A stretch of 64,000 nucleotides of DNA, taken from the NCBI GenBank assembly GCA_030052745.1, contig JANBVO010000004.1:1116001-1180000 (forward strand). Direction: 5' to 3'. Source of the stretch: Pleurostoma richardsiae. Its lineage: Eukaryota > Ascomycota > Sordariomycetes > Calosphaeriales > Pleurostomataceae. The number at the start of each line of letters is the position of its first letter. Within the stretch, counting starts at the first letter, position 1. The position numbers were made by a program, and so were the translations under genes. Shown in pieces: positions 50,382-62,432 of the stretch. Under the pieces are notes generated by a model, which saw nothing but the letters and a program-made list of their open reading frames with translations, ran no database searches and had not been told where the DNA came from.

Positions 50382-52516
50382 AGATGCCTCTCATAAATAC
50401 TACTGCACGATTGTTTCTGACTGATGGGGGAACCTGCGCGGAACCTTCTCGGTTTGGGGGCACTGCTGCTATCCCTAGGATGATCCAGTCTGACAGAAGA
50501 CAGCATCTGGACGCCCTGAATCAAGGAGCAGACCTTGGGCCAGCCCTCCCATCGTTTTGCTGCTACCTTCTTTGCAGCACTCCCTGACTCTACTCTATCA
50601 CATCCGATATCTGCATATACATGACAGAAATCAGTCATAGAGAGCATTCATCTCTTTTGCCCACAACTTCCGTTGGCACATCCTCTATTTTTTTTGCATC
50701 ACGAAGCAATTTTCGCATCGCGGTGGTCCTGATCCACATCATATGCATCTGCATCGGCAGGGGAAGGGGAAGGGGGGTCTTTCTGGAATTTCGCGTGGCT
50801 TTTGGCTTGCCTTCGCGCCTACATGACGAGTCTTGTCTACAGGCCCTTTCTGTGGCGGCTCCTTAGTAGAGCTGCTTTTCTCGTTTCACTTTGCGGCATG
50901 GCTCTCGACGTTGCGGCCCTGTCCATTCTGCGGCCGCTGGGAAGATACCACACATTTTTCCCCCTTCGGGGTTTGCAAATACTGGCGTCAACGGTTGCAT
51001 CATGCTCGAGCATGCTGCATGTTTGAGTTTCTGTATTCCCATCGGGTCCAAGGCTGGCGTGCCTGTTTTCGGTGGATTGATTCAGAGAGGAGGGAGTGCT
51101 ATTCTTAATGCAGGTCCCTGGAGTGGACTTGCCCCTAATGTTTATAATTTGCTTTTCCTTCCTTTTGTCCTGGGCCAGGATCTCCGCAGGATCACAGCAT
51201 GGGTGCCGGGAGAGACCGGCGACTACGCTCCGTCCCTACGAGGAAGGCCGAGGGTCGGGGAGAGCTTCTGCCGATGCTGGGAATTCAGTCGTATAGAAGA
51301 GACTGGAGGCGGAATGCGCAGATGCGCCAACGCGCCCTGGATATCGCCCCCAGCTGGGCAACGGGGAGACACATAGGATGAGGACGCGGCCCTGAGGCTT
51401 TGGAGGCGCGCCACCCGCTGCCCGCATATACCGCATATACATAGTGCCTCAGGTGTTAGATACCTAAAGTCGGGTCCAAACTTCTGGATGCCCGCAGCTT
51501 GCACCATTCCAGATAAATGGAAAGGTCGAATTCGATAGAGTAAGGCTTTGTTGCCGACTTGTTTCTATATGCAACAGCGGTAACGGCGAGTTACCATGAG
51601 CTCGGGGTATTCTGCGGGCTACCGCAAAATTTATGCCATATCCAGGCGAAGACTCGAACGAGTGGCCTCGTCCGAAGAGGCAACTGAAGGTGAGAAGTAA
51701 ACAAACGCACTGCTCCCCTGCACCACGAGGCCACACCGACCACACCGGGGTCCACGTGATCCCCTAGGTACCTCGCGTCCTACCATGGCCTGCTCTGCTA
51801 TGCATCCCCTGGCTCGACCAAGATGCGGTTGCCCAAAACACTGCAGCGGAGAGAAAAACAAGGACCTAGGGGTGCTACTAGGATCCAGAGGAGGATTGGG
51901 CAAAAAGAGACACCTCGAAGAGGCAACCGGAAGACCCTTTGGGGTTTCCTCATGGGAGGCCAGATCATCGATGATGAAGTGAGACGGCGATGCTCACGAC
52001 TCAACTACCGGCGGCTACGTGGTTCTTATGGTCCTGCCCCGTTGGAAGTTTTACCCCCTAATTGACACTGAGAGACACGGGCAAGCGTGCCCATGTCCAT
52101 CTGGGAGAGCATACTGTATATAATAAACTGATTGCGAGCAACATCAATCTTTCATTTGTGCTATAAATAAGCCCCCGAATGCTGTCATCATTATAGAGAC
52201 CAAGCTGGGATGCAGCCGGATTGATTTGAAGCACAGAAGCCCTCTTCACCAGTCGTTGCGTAACTATCTATATTTAAGCAAGGGCTTCGGACCATGACGG
52301 AGATGTAGACAAAAGGAAGTGAAGACATAGCAAGCATTCTCCAGTCTGGATTCGTCGTCTGGATTCGCCAAAACGCCAAATTCCGGTGCAACAAAATACG
52401 CCAGTGCAAATGCATGCCTGCCTCTCTATAAGGACATCCTCCACTGCCGCCCTTCAAGACTCGTCCCTCCTTTCGTTCGTTTGATGGAGGCCCTCCTCAC
52501 ATACAACAGCCACAAT
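50382..52516. other. Spacer between BST1 and the MFS transporter gene (convergent)
   Basis: No supported gene in 2.1 kb. A degenerate tRNA-like sequence on the minus strand (about 51640-51737) is discussed in the findings. A polypurine G-run (GGGGAAGGGGAAGGGGGG) lies at about 50761-50778. Confidence 0.45.
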
Positions 52517-54406
52517 CTAGTCATGGAGGAGGTCCTTCACCTCCTTCACCCGGCGCGCATGCTGGTGCCGAATAACAAACAGCGTGACGACCAGCCCAAG
52601 CCCACACGCCCCCAATGTGACGAGATACGCAGACCAGTAGCAGGAGATGCCGTCCGGGCACGAGCGCTCGCCGCCGGGCCCCACGACGCTGTGGCGGTCG
52701 AAGACGGCGCCGTAGAAGAGGTTGAAGATGTTGCCCGATATGACAGGCGACAGCGTCATGAAGCCCCAGTTCTGGCTGAGGCCGTGGATGCCGAAGGTCT
52801 CGGCGACGATGGAGGGGAACACGCCGAAGAGGAAGCCGTAGCCCAGGCCGGAGAGCCCGGAGACGAAGCCCAGGAGGTGCGGGTTGTGGACGCTCAGGGC
52901 GCAGACCTGCGCGGCGACGAAGATGAGGGAGGCGAGCACGAGGCACCAGACGCGGCTTGCGCGCAGGACCTTGACGAGGAAGTCGGAGCCGACGCCTGGG
53001 GTGGTCAGTTAGTCCCTGCGGTGGAGAAGTGGATTCCAGACTGGAGAAAGCTGCAGACTCACCACTTAATAGTCTGCCGGAGAAGCTGCAGATCGAGAGG
53101 ATGGACACGTGCATCTGTTGGCGAGATATCAGGAAGTTCTCGCTGACGGAGTCATCGTAGCGCCGCCAGAGAGCATTGACATCATGTCCGATATTGCTAT
53201 AGCAGAGCCGTTAGTGACGTACGCGATGCAAAAAAAAAAAAAAGGTATAAAAGAAGGGTGGGACCTTACTTGATGGTCATCAGCCCGATGCCAGCCAGGA
53301 TGCCCATGATGAGGAACAGCTCCCAGAACTCGATGTTGCGTAACAGCAGCCAACCACGAATATCTACACGATGAGAACGATCCAAATCAACACTGCTCTG
53401 CACCAACACTTCGCCCGGTAGGGAGGATGATCTGGACATGAGGGACGACGTTTCGTCCGTGTCGGCGTCGTCAACCGCAGACGGCACCACAGAGGCCGCC
53501 GCGCTCGGATGACTGCCGCCCTCTCGGGGTTTCTGCGCTGCTTCGACCTCCTGTGCTAGGGCCGATGAGGTCGGGTTCGTGTAACTGGGCGGCGACATAC
53601 CGGGTTCTGCAAACAGGCTCTCGCGCCCCGCGCGCTGCTTCGCCTCGTCGGCCGACGACGTCCGCCGCAGCTGCTGCGAGTCCGAGAGCCCGCGGCCGCC
53701 TCCTTCTGCGTGCGGGACGGGGTGGTACGCCGCGTGCGGGTAGACGCGCAGGAAGAAGAAGCCGACAAAGGTGAGGCCAAACGTGCCGGCGGCCAGGAGC
53801 ATTAGGAAATCGCTCGTGTTTCCAGGAAACAGGACGCTCCCGACCAGGGAGAAGAAGAAGGCGCTCAGGCCGAACGCGGCGAGGGGGAACGCGGTCGCCG
53901 TCCCGCGGTGGTGGGGCCAGTTCAACGCCGAGGTCTTGATCGCGGCGGCGAAGGCCATGCAGCCTCCTAGGCCGGTGAGGTACGAGAATATGCACATGAG
54001 TGCGACGGAGCCGGCGCCGGCGTCGTACGCCTGGTATATGGGGAAGTATCCGAGGGCGAGCAGGATCGAGCCGGCGATGACGGCGGGCCGCGGCCCTCGG
54101 TGGTCAATGAAGACGCCGATGGGCACGCCCATCGAGTACATGCCCAGGTTGCCGGCGAGACCGACGAGGTTGGCCTCCGTGGCCGAGTAGTGCAGCTTGT
54201 CGGCGAATTGGGGAGCCCATGCTGAATAGACGTACTGTTGCGCGTGGAACAAAGCTGTCAGTCACGGGTGAAACGTCACGCCAAGTCGCATTGGATAGCA
54301 GATATGCATAGTTCACTGCACTCACGTTTGACCCGCAAGCTAGAGAAATGACTGTTGCCGCGATGCTCGAGATAAGGCGAGCGCGGTGAAGCCCCCTTTC
54401 TCGCAT
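52517..54406 (-). CDS. Major facilitator superfamily transporter (nodulin-like/monocarboxylate type)
   Basis: Four exons, 54406-54326, 54234-53270, 53196-53063 and 52996-52517 (acceptor at 52995-52998 region; the frame joins with exon 4 starting at 52995), about 552 residues. Twelve membrane helices are expected. The first (ISSIAATVISLACGSNYVYSAWAPQF) is restored by the first intron, LMTINNIGHDVNALWRRYDD by the second and GRLLSGVGSDFLVKV by the third. Six helices, then a long hydrophilic Ser-rich central loop of about 130 residues, then six more, matches the fungal MFS group related to plant nodulin-like proteins and yeast Mch1-like carriers. IDHRGPRPAVIAGS between helices 2 and 3 is the MFS signature loop. 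The substrate cannot be inferred. A 14-base poly-A run (plus strand, 53230-53243) lies inside intron 2. The loop may carry regulatory phosphorylation sites. Confidence 0.9.
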
Positions 54407-55377
54407 TTTGGCGACCCAAGGGGGTGTTGAGCTGTAGTTGACGGAGGAAGAATGGCGGGTACGTGTCACATCAACTCGGGGTGTCTTTCGCACTCCTTTC
54501 TCTCCCGCAGCACAGTTGACGTCAACAAAGAGAGATTTCGAGGATAAGAACAAACAGACAAGCCACCAAAACTCAAAGTGGAGGGAAAAAGTCGGTTACT
54601 TCGAGACGAAGCCAGCATATTTGGACGGTCAATTGTTCGAAGGATTTCCTTATCTCTCCCAATATCTACGGCCCATCCCTTGTCGTGCATCCGGCAACCA
54701 GAGTTGTGCAATCGGCTCTCAATCACGCATGTTTCGCAATGCTTTATCGCGCTGCTAATTGGGCCAGGGGCCCGCAAGCCTCCGATAATGGAGGTGCTTG
54801 GTGCTTTCAGGACGGGCCTCCACAAAACTCCCCGCTGCCTCGGGAGTCCACCTGCTGGATTTGGCCAAGAGCTGTGTTAGCTACAGCTTCGCGGAGACAC
54901 GATGGCATCGCTTGTTCCCGGGCCGGTCCTGGAGAGAGGATACGGATGTTCGGCAGCTGTCCCGGAGCGAGGAGCAAAAAGGTGTTCGCTGCTGCTGCTC
55001 TTCCTGCGGCTCCGGATCGGCATTTCAGATGATGCTTATGTAAGTCAGGAATCCCACGTACCCGTACGGAGTGCAGTTCACAGTACGCCGCACTTGGAAA
55101 AGTGGGACAATCTTCGACAGCTTGCCACTACGTAATGCATCACGTGACAGAAACAGGGCGACGACAACCGCCCGTAAAGTGAAGCCTCGTGATAGCGACG
55201 GTGTTGTTACTGTTGCCTCAGCCCGATCAATCCACGTCAACCTCGATATCAGATCTGCAGTCAGCCTCGAGCATCCCTTCGAGAGAAGCTCTGAGACTTG
55301 AAATCTTCTGAGCCGCATACTAGCCTTTTTTTCTTCCCAGAGAAGCGTCGAACACCCGGCGCGACAGCCCTTCCGCG
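54407..55377. other. Divergent promoter spacer (MFS transporter / TMS1)
   Basis: No gene is seen. A TACGGAGTG near-match to the recurrent 9-mer occurs at about 55068. Otherwise nothing stands out. Confidence 0.5.
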
Positions 55378-56957
55378 ATGGGCGCTTTCTTGTCCATTCC
55401 GTTCTTGGCGGTGCCGAGCATCAGCACGGTAAGTGCACTTCGGAAGAGTCCTTTTCTCGACGCGCGATTCAGATATACTGACGATACGATTGTTGACAGG
55501 TCATGTCGTTTGCCGCCAGCTGCTGCGGTGCAGCGACATGCTCGATGGTTTGCAGCGCATGCGGGAAATGCGGCAACAGGTAAGGAGAGCATATGTCGTT
55601 GGCGCCCCATCGAAGCGCAGACATGCTGATATATCTCTGTTACAGTGTTGCTACTCGTATCGCATACGCCCTCATCCTCCTTATCAACTCCATACTATCA
55701 TGGATCATGCTCACGCCGTGGGCCATCGAGAAGCTACAACACCTCACACTCAACTATGTCAAGATCAACTGTCCCACTGGTCAGTGCTATGGATGGCTTG
55801 CTGTCCAACGAATCAACTTCGCACTCGGCCTTTTCCACCTCATCTTCGCTGGACTGTTGATTGGAGTTACCTCATCTAAGAACCCTCGTGCTGCGCTTCA
55901 GAATGGCTTCTGGGGACCTAAGATCATTGCTTGGATCGCATTCATTGTGTTATCCTTCCTCATCCCGGACGGATTCTTTGTGTTCTGGGGAAACTACATC
56001 AACTTTTTCGGCGCCATGCTGTTCCTCATGCTCGGTTTGATCCTCTTGGTGGACCTAGCCCACACGTGGGCCGAGTATTGCCTTGAGCAGATCGAGAATA
56101 CGGATTCGAGGGTCTGGAGATTTGTTCTGATCGGTTCGACTCTGGGGATGTACCTGGGCTCCCTGGCTATGACCATTATCCAGTACATCTTCTTCGCGTC
56201 TAGCGGTTGTTCCATGAACCAGGCCGTCATCACCATCAACTTGCTCCTTTGGCTCGCTGTCTCGGTCATCTCCGTTCATCCTACGGTCCAGGAGTACAAC
56301 CCGAAAGCTGGTTTGGCACAGGCCGCCATGGTAGCAGTTTACTGCACCTACCTCACCATGTCAGCCGTGTCCATGGAACCGGATGACACAGGCAACAAGC
56401 ACTGCAACCCTCTGGCGCTGTCCGCTGGGACCCGTCGCACGACCGTGGTGCTCGGCGCAATCGTCACTATGCTCACCGTAGCATACACCACGACGCGGGC
56501 GGCCACTCAGAGCCTCGGTCTCGGGAACAACAGAGGGGGCATCCGACTGCCGGACGAGGACGAGCATGATCTAGTCACTACACAGCCGAGCGCTCGACGC
56601 GAGATGCGGGCCGAGGCACTTCGCCGAGCCGTCGAGGAAGGCAGCTTGCCTGCGGACGCCCTGCTCTCTGATGACGATGACGACGAGGAGGCTGCAGGGA
56701 ACACTGCCCACGATGACGAGCGCTCTAGCACCCAGTACAACTACGCCATGTTCCATATTATTTTCTTCCTCGCCACCGCTTGGATAGCAACGCTGCTCAC
56801 CCAGGGCTGGGAAGATTCCAAGAACGACGGTGACTTCGCTACTGTCGGCCGCACCTACTGGGCCAGCTGGGTCAAGATTGTCAGCTCGTGGGTGTGCTAT
56901 GCGATGTACATCTGGACTTTGGTTGCGCCTGTCGTGCTGCCCGATCGCTTCGAGTAA
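55378..56957 (+). CDS. tms1: Serinc/TMS family membrane protein
   Basis: Three exons, 55378-55428, 55500-55579 and 55646-56957, about 480 residues. The start MGAFLSIPFLAVPSIST, the cysteine-rich SCCGAATCSMVCSACGKCGN and NSVATRIAYALILLINSILSW are diagnostic of the TMS1/Serinc family and are only complete after splicing two short introns. About ten membrane helices follow. Animal Serinc proteins were proposed to help incorporate serine into phospholipids and are now seen as lipid scramblases; yeast Tms1 is vacuolar. Conserved blocks such as VQEYNPKAGLAQAAMVAVYCTYL and SSTQYNYAMFHIIFFLATAWIATLLT are present. An acidic cytoplasmic loop (LLSDDDDDEEAAGN) lies before the last two helices. Start and both introns are well supported by the family sequence. 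Confidence 0.95.
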
Positions 56958-59092
56958 GCGTGAGCGCTCACAACCCTAGTTATGGTTTGCTTCGTCTCTT
57001 TTGTTGTTTTAATATGAAACCACATGCATGAATGGTGTTTCCGGCGGAGGCGACTCTAGCGCTATCTGATTTGTATCCCTACCTACCCGAATAGAGAAAC
57101 CACCTATCTTCAAAAGCATACCTTATGCCAGCCACTTGGCTCTGGTCAAGTGCAGGCAGCCGCCTTGTATGCGCGGGCGACATCATCATTTCCCCCATCT
57201 GTTCGTCCTCGCCTATGGTGCTGACAACCCATTGACGTCAAATATATGTGTGAGACGGGCAATGGCAGATATTCCTAAGCGTGTGCGACCCAACCCTACA
57301 GAATCTCGCGGAGATTCCCTTTGACTTCACATTGGGCAACCTACATTTCGCTTCTGTCTGCAGTTGCGCCTCACTTTCTGGAGGTAACTTGCTCGTTTGC
57401 TTTATCCTTCTCCTTCTCCTTCTCCCCGTACCCTCTCCTCTCGGTGTTTGTCCATCACCGGGTTATCACCTGCATGCGTTCTGTAAGACGTGAGGGGCAT
57501 ATGGAATGGACACGTTGACCGCGGCGATGACGCGAGTCAAGGCTGAAGCAGAGGAGTCTTGAAGCGGAAGAGGCCCGAGCCTTCCTGCATTGCGTTCCAT
57601 AACTTGCAGGCTGTGGCTTTCAGAGGTTCGTATCATTTCCAAGGTCCCGACCTCCCATTCTCGGAACATAATGGCAGTGAGTATGTGTTAACTTTGCTTG
57701 CTTCTGACCGAAGGTCATGCACGGCCAACGCATGATCGTCCTTGCTTTTTGTTGTCTGCGTCCTCGGGAGCGCCGGCGCACCACTCTCGGATATTTACAA
57801 TGTCACGCTATGTGACGTCCCTAGCTCCGCGGTCAAATGAACAGAGAGCCGTGCGCGCCTCGATGCCGTCCTACATTCTATGCTAATGCTGGGCTGCTAG
57901 AAGGCATTGCGGAAGACAGCAGGCCGAGAGAACCAGAGCTCGGCTTGCCAAAGCGGGCGAGGCAGGGAGCAAAGCGCGAGGGGGCGGTATGCAGTGCGGC
58001 GTGCGGAGGGGGGATCGAGTGGCCGGATAGGTGCAGGCTGGAGAGATGCCCTCGGAGCAAGGTCGGGAGGGCGTATCATCTGGGGAAGTTATAGTCGACA
58101 ACAAGTCCCTCTCAGTCGCACATGGGCCAACACTACAATGTGTGATTGGACCATTCGCGCTTGTTTACCGCGCTGTGATAATCGGACTTATTCACGGAAG
58201 ACCGATATATCGTCTCCTGCATCTCCAAGGTACTTTGCGTCCTCGGCAAACCCCCCTTCTTCTCATTGAAGTTGCGACTCCCTCCGCTTCAGGTGCGAAA
58301 AGTCAGGCGCACCCGGCTCAACAACAACGCGCGCCGAGATGTGAGAAACAGAGCAAGAAGACCGGACCGGGCCGGCTGGATAAGAGGGGCCTAAGGTACC
58401 GGCCGGACAGAGACCTCGGGACAGTCTCAGAACTATTAAGGGGGTTCTCCGCCGCCGAATCACGTCCAGGTCCTCTCTGCATGGGAGCAAACAACATAAT
58501 AGACGGGGCATAATGAACAAGGAAGACCCCAATAGCATCACGCGAATGCCGAGAAGAAGCAAGAGTCACCCGAACTAGGAGAGAGGAGACGGGGGAGACC
58601 TTGCGTAGTAGGCATCCCAGGCTCGTTACACGGAGCTGTGGTCAAGGGAGTTCTCTCTTCACCCCACCGTGGAAGTTGTACGTTGGCCGGAGACTTGTCA
58701 TTTCTATTATCTCCCCCTTCCCCTCGGGAAGGCCATCACACGCATGAAGAAAGCCTCGAGTCGTACAGGATGCGGGTGCCGGCATCGGCTGCCCTCTTGA
58801 TTGGGAGCGAGGAGCGCGGTACCCTGGCGCCATCTGCTCATACAGCCATCATTCCAACATCGCGAGAGCTGCTGCTCAGGTCATCAAGGTAAGCACGGGC
58901 GCGGTCTGCAGCTGGAGCTGCCCGTCCAGACCGGCCTGCCCAGTGCTATGCGCCTCTAGCCTCCGGCTCATTTCCCTTCGTGCGCGGTGTGTGTCCTCTT
59001 CACGATGACGAGAGGCGATGCTAACCTTGACGTGCTGCGTTTGAGAAGCCGTCGCCTATAAATTAGGCGGATAGGTCCTGTTCTGGGAGATC
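56958..59092. other. Gene-poor spacer
   Basis: No supported gene. It has a TCCTTC pyrimidine repeat at about 57405-57427 and a single GACGCGA at about 57529. A TATAAAT box at 59058-59064 may belong to the histidine-rich gene that follows. Confidence 0.45.
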
Positions 59093-59611
59093 ATGGAGTC
59101 GAGTTCCAACAGCATCCAGGATAACTTCAAGTGTGCTCAAGTGTGTTCTTTTTTGTTTCAAGCTCTCCTCGCCGAGTCTCCAAGAGGCACTCTCCTCGTC
59201 TACAATACCAGTTTAAACCTCAACCGAGACGCTCTCCGAGGCTACCAGTGGAAGAGAATGCCACATAGCGTCAGGGACAACCAGGCCGATGGTGCCCAAC
59301 AGTTGGTCAACCCCCACGCCGTAGTAGATGGACTATTGAGATGACTTCTCGGTAGCGGCCAACGCGGCTCTGCCTCCGCGCATAAGCACCGGCGAAGCGG
59401 GAACCACCAGCATGGTCAGTCCCAGGCTGGTGGTTCGCAGGGGCACGGCCACCACCATCACCACGCCCAGCGCGGGACTGGTCCCTCCTATGGACAGCAC
59501 GCCCCGCCTGTCGTAGACGGGCCGGAGCCGTGGATGCTGTCCCGCTGGCAGGACGAGGCCAAAGCCGATGAACTGACCATCAACGAAGTCTTGCACGAGA
59601 AGACGACCTAG
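59093..59611 (+). CDS. Possible small histidine-rich protein gene, model unresolved
   Basis: One frame is open from ATG 59093 to a TGA at 59342-59344, and the same frame runs on to a TAG at 59609-59611. The second half reads like a real protein end: a His/Gly/Gln-rich stretch with GHGHHHHH (59441-59464), then a non-repetitive, acidic tail including PPVVDGPEPWMLSRWQDEAK and ELTINEVLHEKTT. I do not recognise a family. The TGA could be removed by an intron, for example GT at 59321 to AG at 59386, which keeps the frame; it could be a true stop, or mark a broken gene. A second in-frame ATG at 59258 is another possible start, since 59093 lies only about 30 bases from the TATAAAT box. It is convergent with cystathionine beta-lyase. 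The coding nature of the last 90 codons is the better-supported part. Confidence 0.4.
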
Positions 59612-59972
59612 GTTTGTCGAGTCTTTCACAGGAGACACCAAACCAATGGCGCTGACCACATGACAGGTTGAGAGCACGGGCGCTTAGCCGTTGCTTGTAC
59701 AATGCGTATAACACGGAGATGCGGTCTAGCGATGTCCCACCAGGCCACTTCTGTCCTCAGAACACGCCTTTTGTGATTCGACTTTCGACTTCGTCTTTTT
59801 TCCGTAAATGACTAGCTGAATCTATCATTTTGAATTCCCCGTAGCCTTAGTACGCCGTGAAACCCATCATTTTCGCACTCGCCCTGCAACTGTAAACTCG
59901 GAGCCTGCAAACACAGTATGACGGCAATGTGCGATATGTACAAAGCTTTCCCACCCCTCCCGAACGTGACTC
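59612..59972. other. Convergent 3' spacer
   Basis: The region between the stops of the histidine-rich frame and cystathionine beta-lyase. No gene is seen. Confidence 0.5.
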
Positions 59973-61374
59973 TCATGCGGATGCAGAGGGCTGGGCCCCC
60001 GCAACGTTCTCTTGCGTCGCGTCAGTAGCGTGGAAGCCGTCCAGAGTCAGTGTCACAGCACCAGCTTGTACGAGCTACATGGGAACGTTAGATGGCGTTA
60101 AACTCGACAAGGGGGAAACCAGGGACGCAGCTTACCGCTCTCGACAGGTCATCAATCAGGTCGTTCACATCCTCGATACCCACGCACAGGCGGATGATAT
60201 CCTCGGGCATCTGCCTCTCCTTCCGGGTCTTTGGGTCGATGCTGGCATGGCTCATGCGACAGGGCATGCTGATGAGGCTGTTGACGCAGCCGAAACTGAC
60301 ACTGATGCCCCACAACCTGGCGGCCTCGACGATCCTCTCAGACAGGCCGATATCGCCGGTCTCGAAGGACAGGACGGCGCCAGCGCCCCGAGCCATTGAC
60401 CAATGGAGGTCATACTGGGGGTGAGACTTCAGCCCGGGATACCGCACTCGGAAACCGTGGGACTCGAGGAATTCAGCGATGGCCTGGGCGTTCGCTTGTT
60501 GTTTCTCCATTCGGATGGCTAGGGTCTTGACGCCCCTCATAAGAAGTGACGCATCGTCGGGCGACAGTCCACAGCCGGTAGAGTTTATCATGAAGTACAT
60601 CTTGTCGCCCAGCGCGGTATCGTTGCAGGCAATCACGCCAGCCATGATGTCGTGATGGCCGGACAGGTACTTGGTGCCTGACTCATAGACTATATCTGCA
60701 CCCAGCTCCAGGGGGTTGGCCAGCATAGGCGAAAGCATGGTGTTGTCAACCACGACGAGGGCCTTGCTGTTGAGGTCATGTGTCAACTTCGCGATGGTGG
60801 GAATGTCAACAATCTTGATCAGGGGGTTGGTTGGCGTTTCCAGGAGCACCATGGCGGTCTTGTTTGACACGACCTCCCTCACGCGGTCGACGTTAGTGGT
60901 GTCGACGTGGTGGACAACAATGCCCTGATTTGTCGAGAGGTATGTGAGCAGCCGGTTGGTGCCGCCATAGAGGTCGTCCCCGGTGATGACCTCGTCACCT
61001 GGCCTGAGAAGGCGGGTTATGACATCGAGGGCGGCCATGCCGGAGCCTACGGCCAGTGTCCGCGTGGCGTTCATAATCTTTGCGAGGTGATGCTCGAGAT
61101 GCGTGCGTGTAGGGTTTCCGGACCGTGTGTAATCATACTCGCCGTTGGGATTGGCCCCGGATTGCTTGAAGGTGGCCGACCGATAGATGGGAAAGCTCGA
61201 GGCGCCGTACTGGTCCTTGCTGTCCGTATAGACGAGCTCGGTCGCAAGCGCATAGCGCCGGCGGCCATTGGAAGGGCTCGAGGGTGCAGGAGAGGGAGGC
61301 AGGTTGTGGCCATCAAGGTCGACCCGCGAGAAGGCCTTGGGCTTCACCGCGCTCCCGTTGTCCGGCGTCGCCAT
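59973..61374 (-). CDS. met-2: Cystathionine beta-lyase
   Basis: Two exons, 61374-60136 and 60074-59973, about 446 residues. The PLP enzyme cleaves cystathionine to homocysteine, pyruvate and ammonia in methionine synthesis. Cys/Met-metabolism family landmarks are present: YGASSFPIYRSATFKQ, YDYTRSGNPTRTHLEHHLA (PLP phosphate binding), GSGMAALDVITRLLRPGDEV, the Asp of VVVDNTMLSPMLANPLELGADIV and the Schiff-base Lys in YESGTKYLSGHHDIMAG (Lys about 235). RLCVGIEDVNDLIDDLSRA closes the fold. Sequence flavour fits fungal beta-lyase (Neurospora met-2, yeast Str3) better than gamma-synthase or gamma-lyase. The last intron, 60135-60075, joins RA to LVQAGAVTLTLDGFHAT; if it were retained, a different 15-residue end would result. 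The start MATPDNGSAVKPKAF is chosen because upstream in-frame sequence looks non-coding. Confidence 0.92.
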
Positions 61375-62432
61375 CGTGATGCTGCTGTGGATTGGTGACT
61401 CAAAAGAGGCACACTTTGAGAGAAGGCGAAAAAGCGGCGGGAGCGCCGATGCGGGGGAGGAGGGGTACTTTCGGGCACAGAAACTGGCCCGGCACGTTTG
61501 GAGACACAGCGTCGCCAAAGACTGCAGAGTTATAGGAATCTCGATGTGAAGGGGAGGTGAGGTTGCCGAGCAATGAATATTGTCAATGTCCAATGATTCT
61601 AGGGTCGTGTGAGAAAAAGGCACGGCATCTAGAGCTCCCACCTTCCGGTCTGGTGATTCGGCATCCCGCCCCGCCCCTCCAGGCCACGCGAGCAGCATGT
61701 ACCGGTACTTCGGTACTTACAAGTCGGCGATTCTGCTCTTTTTTAGCCACAGCCTCTACCGCGACCGCCTTTTGCCATCCGATCAACGGAGTCGCGCCAT
61801 TTGGGTCTACGATTTAGCCAACTTCCAGTCAAGCGGGTACCGACAATTTTGGCGGCTCCCAGCGACAGCAGATGTACCCCGCTAAGACCAGCCCCAGAGG
61901 GTTGTGGAGTCTTCAAAATGACGTGCTCGCTGCTTTTGAACCAACGAGGGAAAGCATTGAAGCAGTGCATGTAGAATACGCCGACAGTACTTCGGGAAAT
62001 CTACTATTCCATAGATTTCACGACCACACGGTTTGCCCCACGTCGTACCTGCGATATAATATGGGCTGGAAGCTGTTACTGGTTTCCAGTCAGCTTTAGC
62101 AGAAGCTTTCTTTTCTTTATTGGAAGTTGCATCTTCACACCGCCTTTGTCGTGACGACGGGCAGTTCGGGACTGTCGATCATGAGTCGGATAAAGCAGGA
62201 AACGGCCACGTTGGTTAATGAGCTATGTTCACGATGACTTCCATGAGCAGCATTGGAGAGGGAAAACCGATGTGTATCATCATCGTCTAGGTATACTACC
62301 GATTAAAGGACCCATAATCAACTTCAGCCGTTCTAACAACGCCATGCTCGGTACCGATTCCGCTTGGCTCAGAAAACATGCCGTCCCCAAAACAGCGTCC
62401 AGATGGCCAGATTACATGCCCGGTGTCATTAA
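61375..62432. other. Cystathionine beta-lyase promoter and MSP1 3' flank
   Basis: No gene is seen. The string GTACCGGTACTTCGGTAC at about 61699-61716 contains overlapping GGTAC repeats. No clear sulfur-regulator site was recognised. Confidence 0.45.

Noticed and set aside
50761-50778. G-rich run as a G-quadruplex
   Set aside because: Only three separated G runs are present; a stable four-run quadruplex is not assured and no gene context supports a role.
57405-57427. TCCTTC pyrimidine tract as a promoter element
   Set aside because: It is a simple repeat without a supported gene start downstream.
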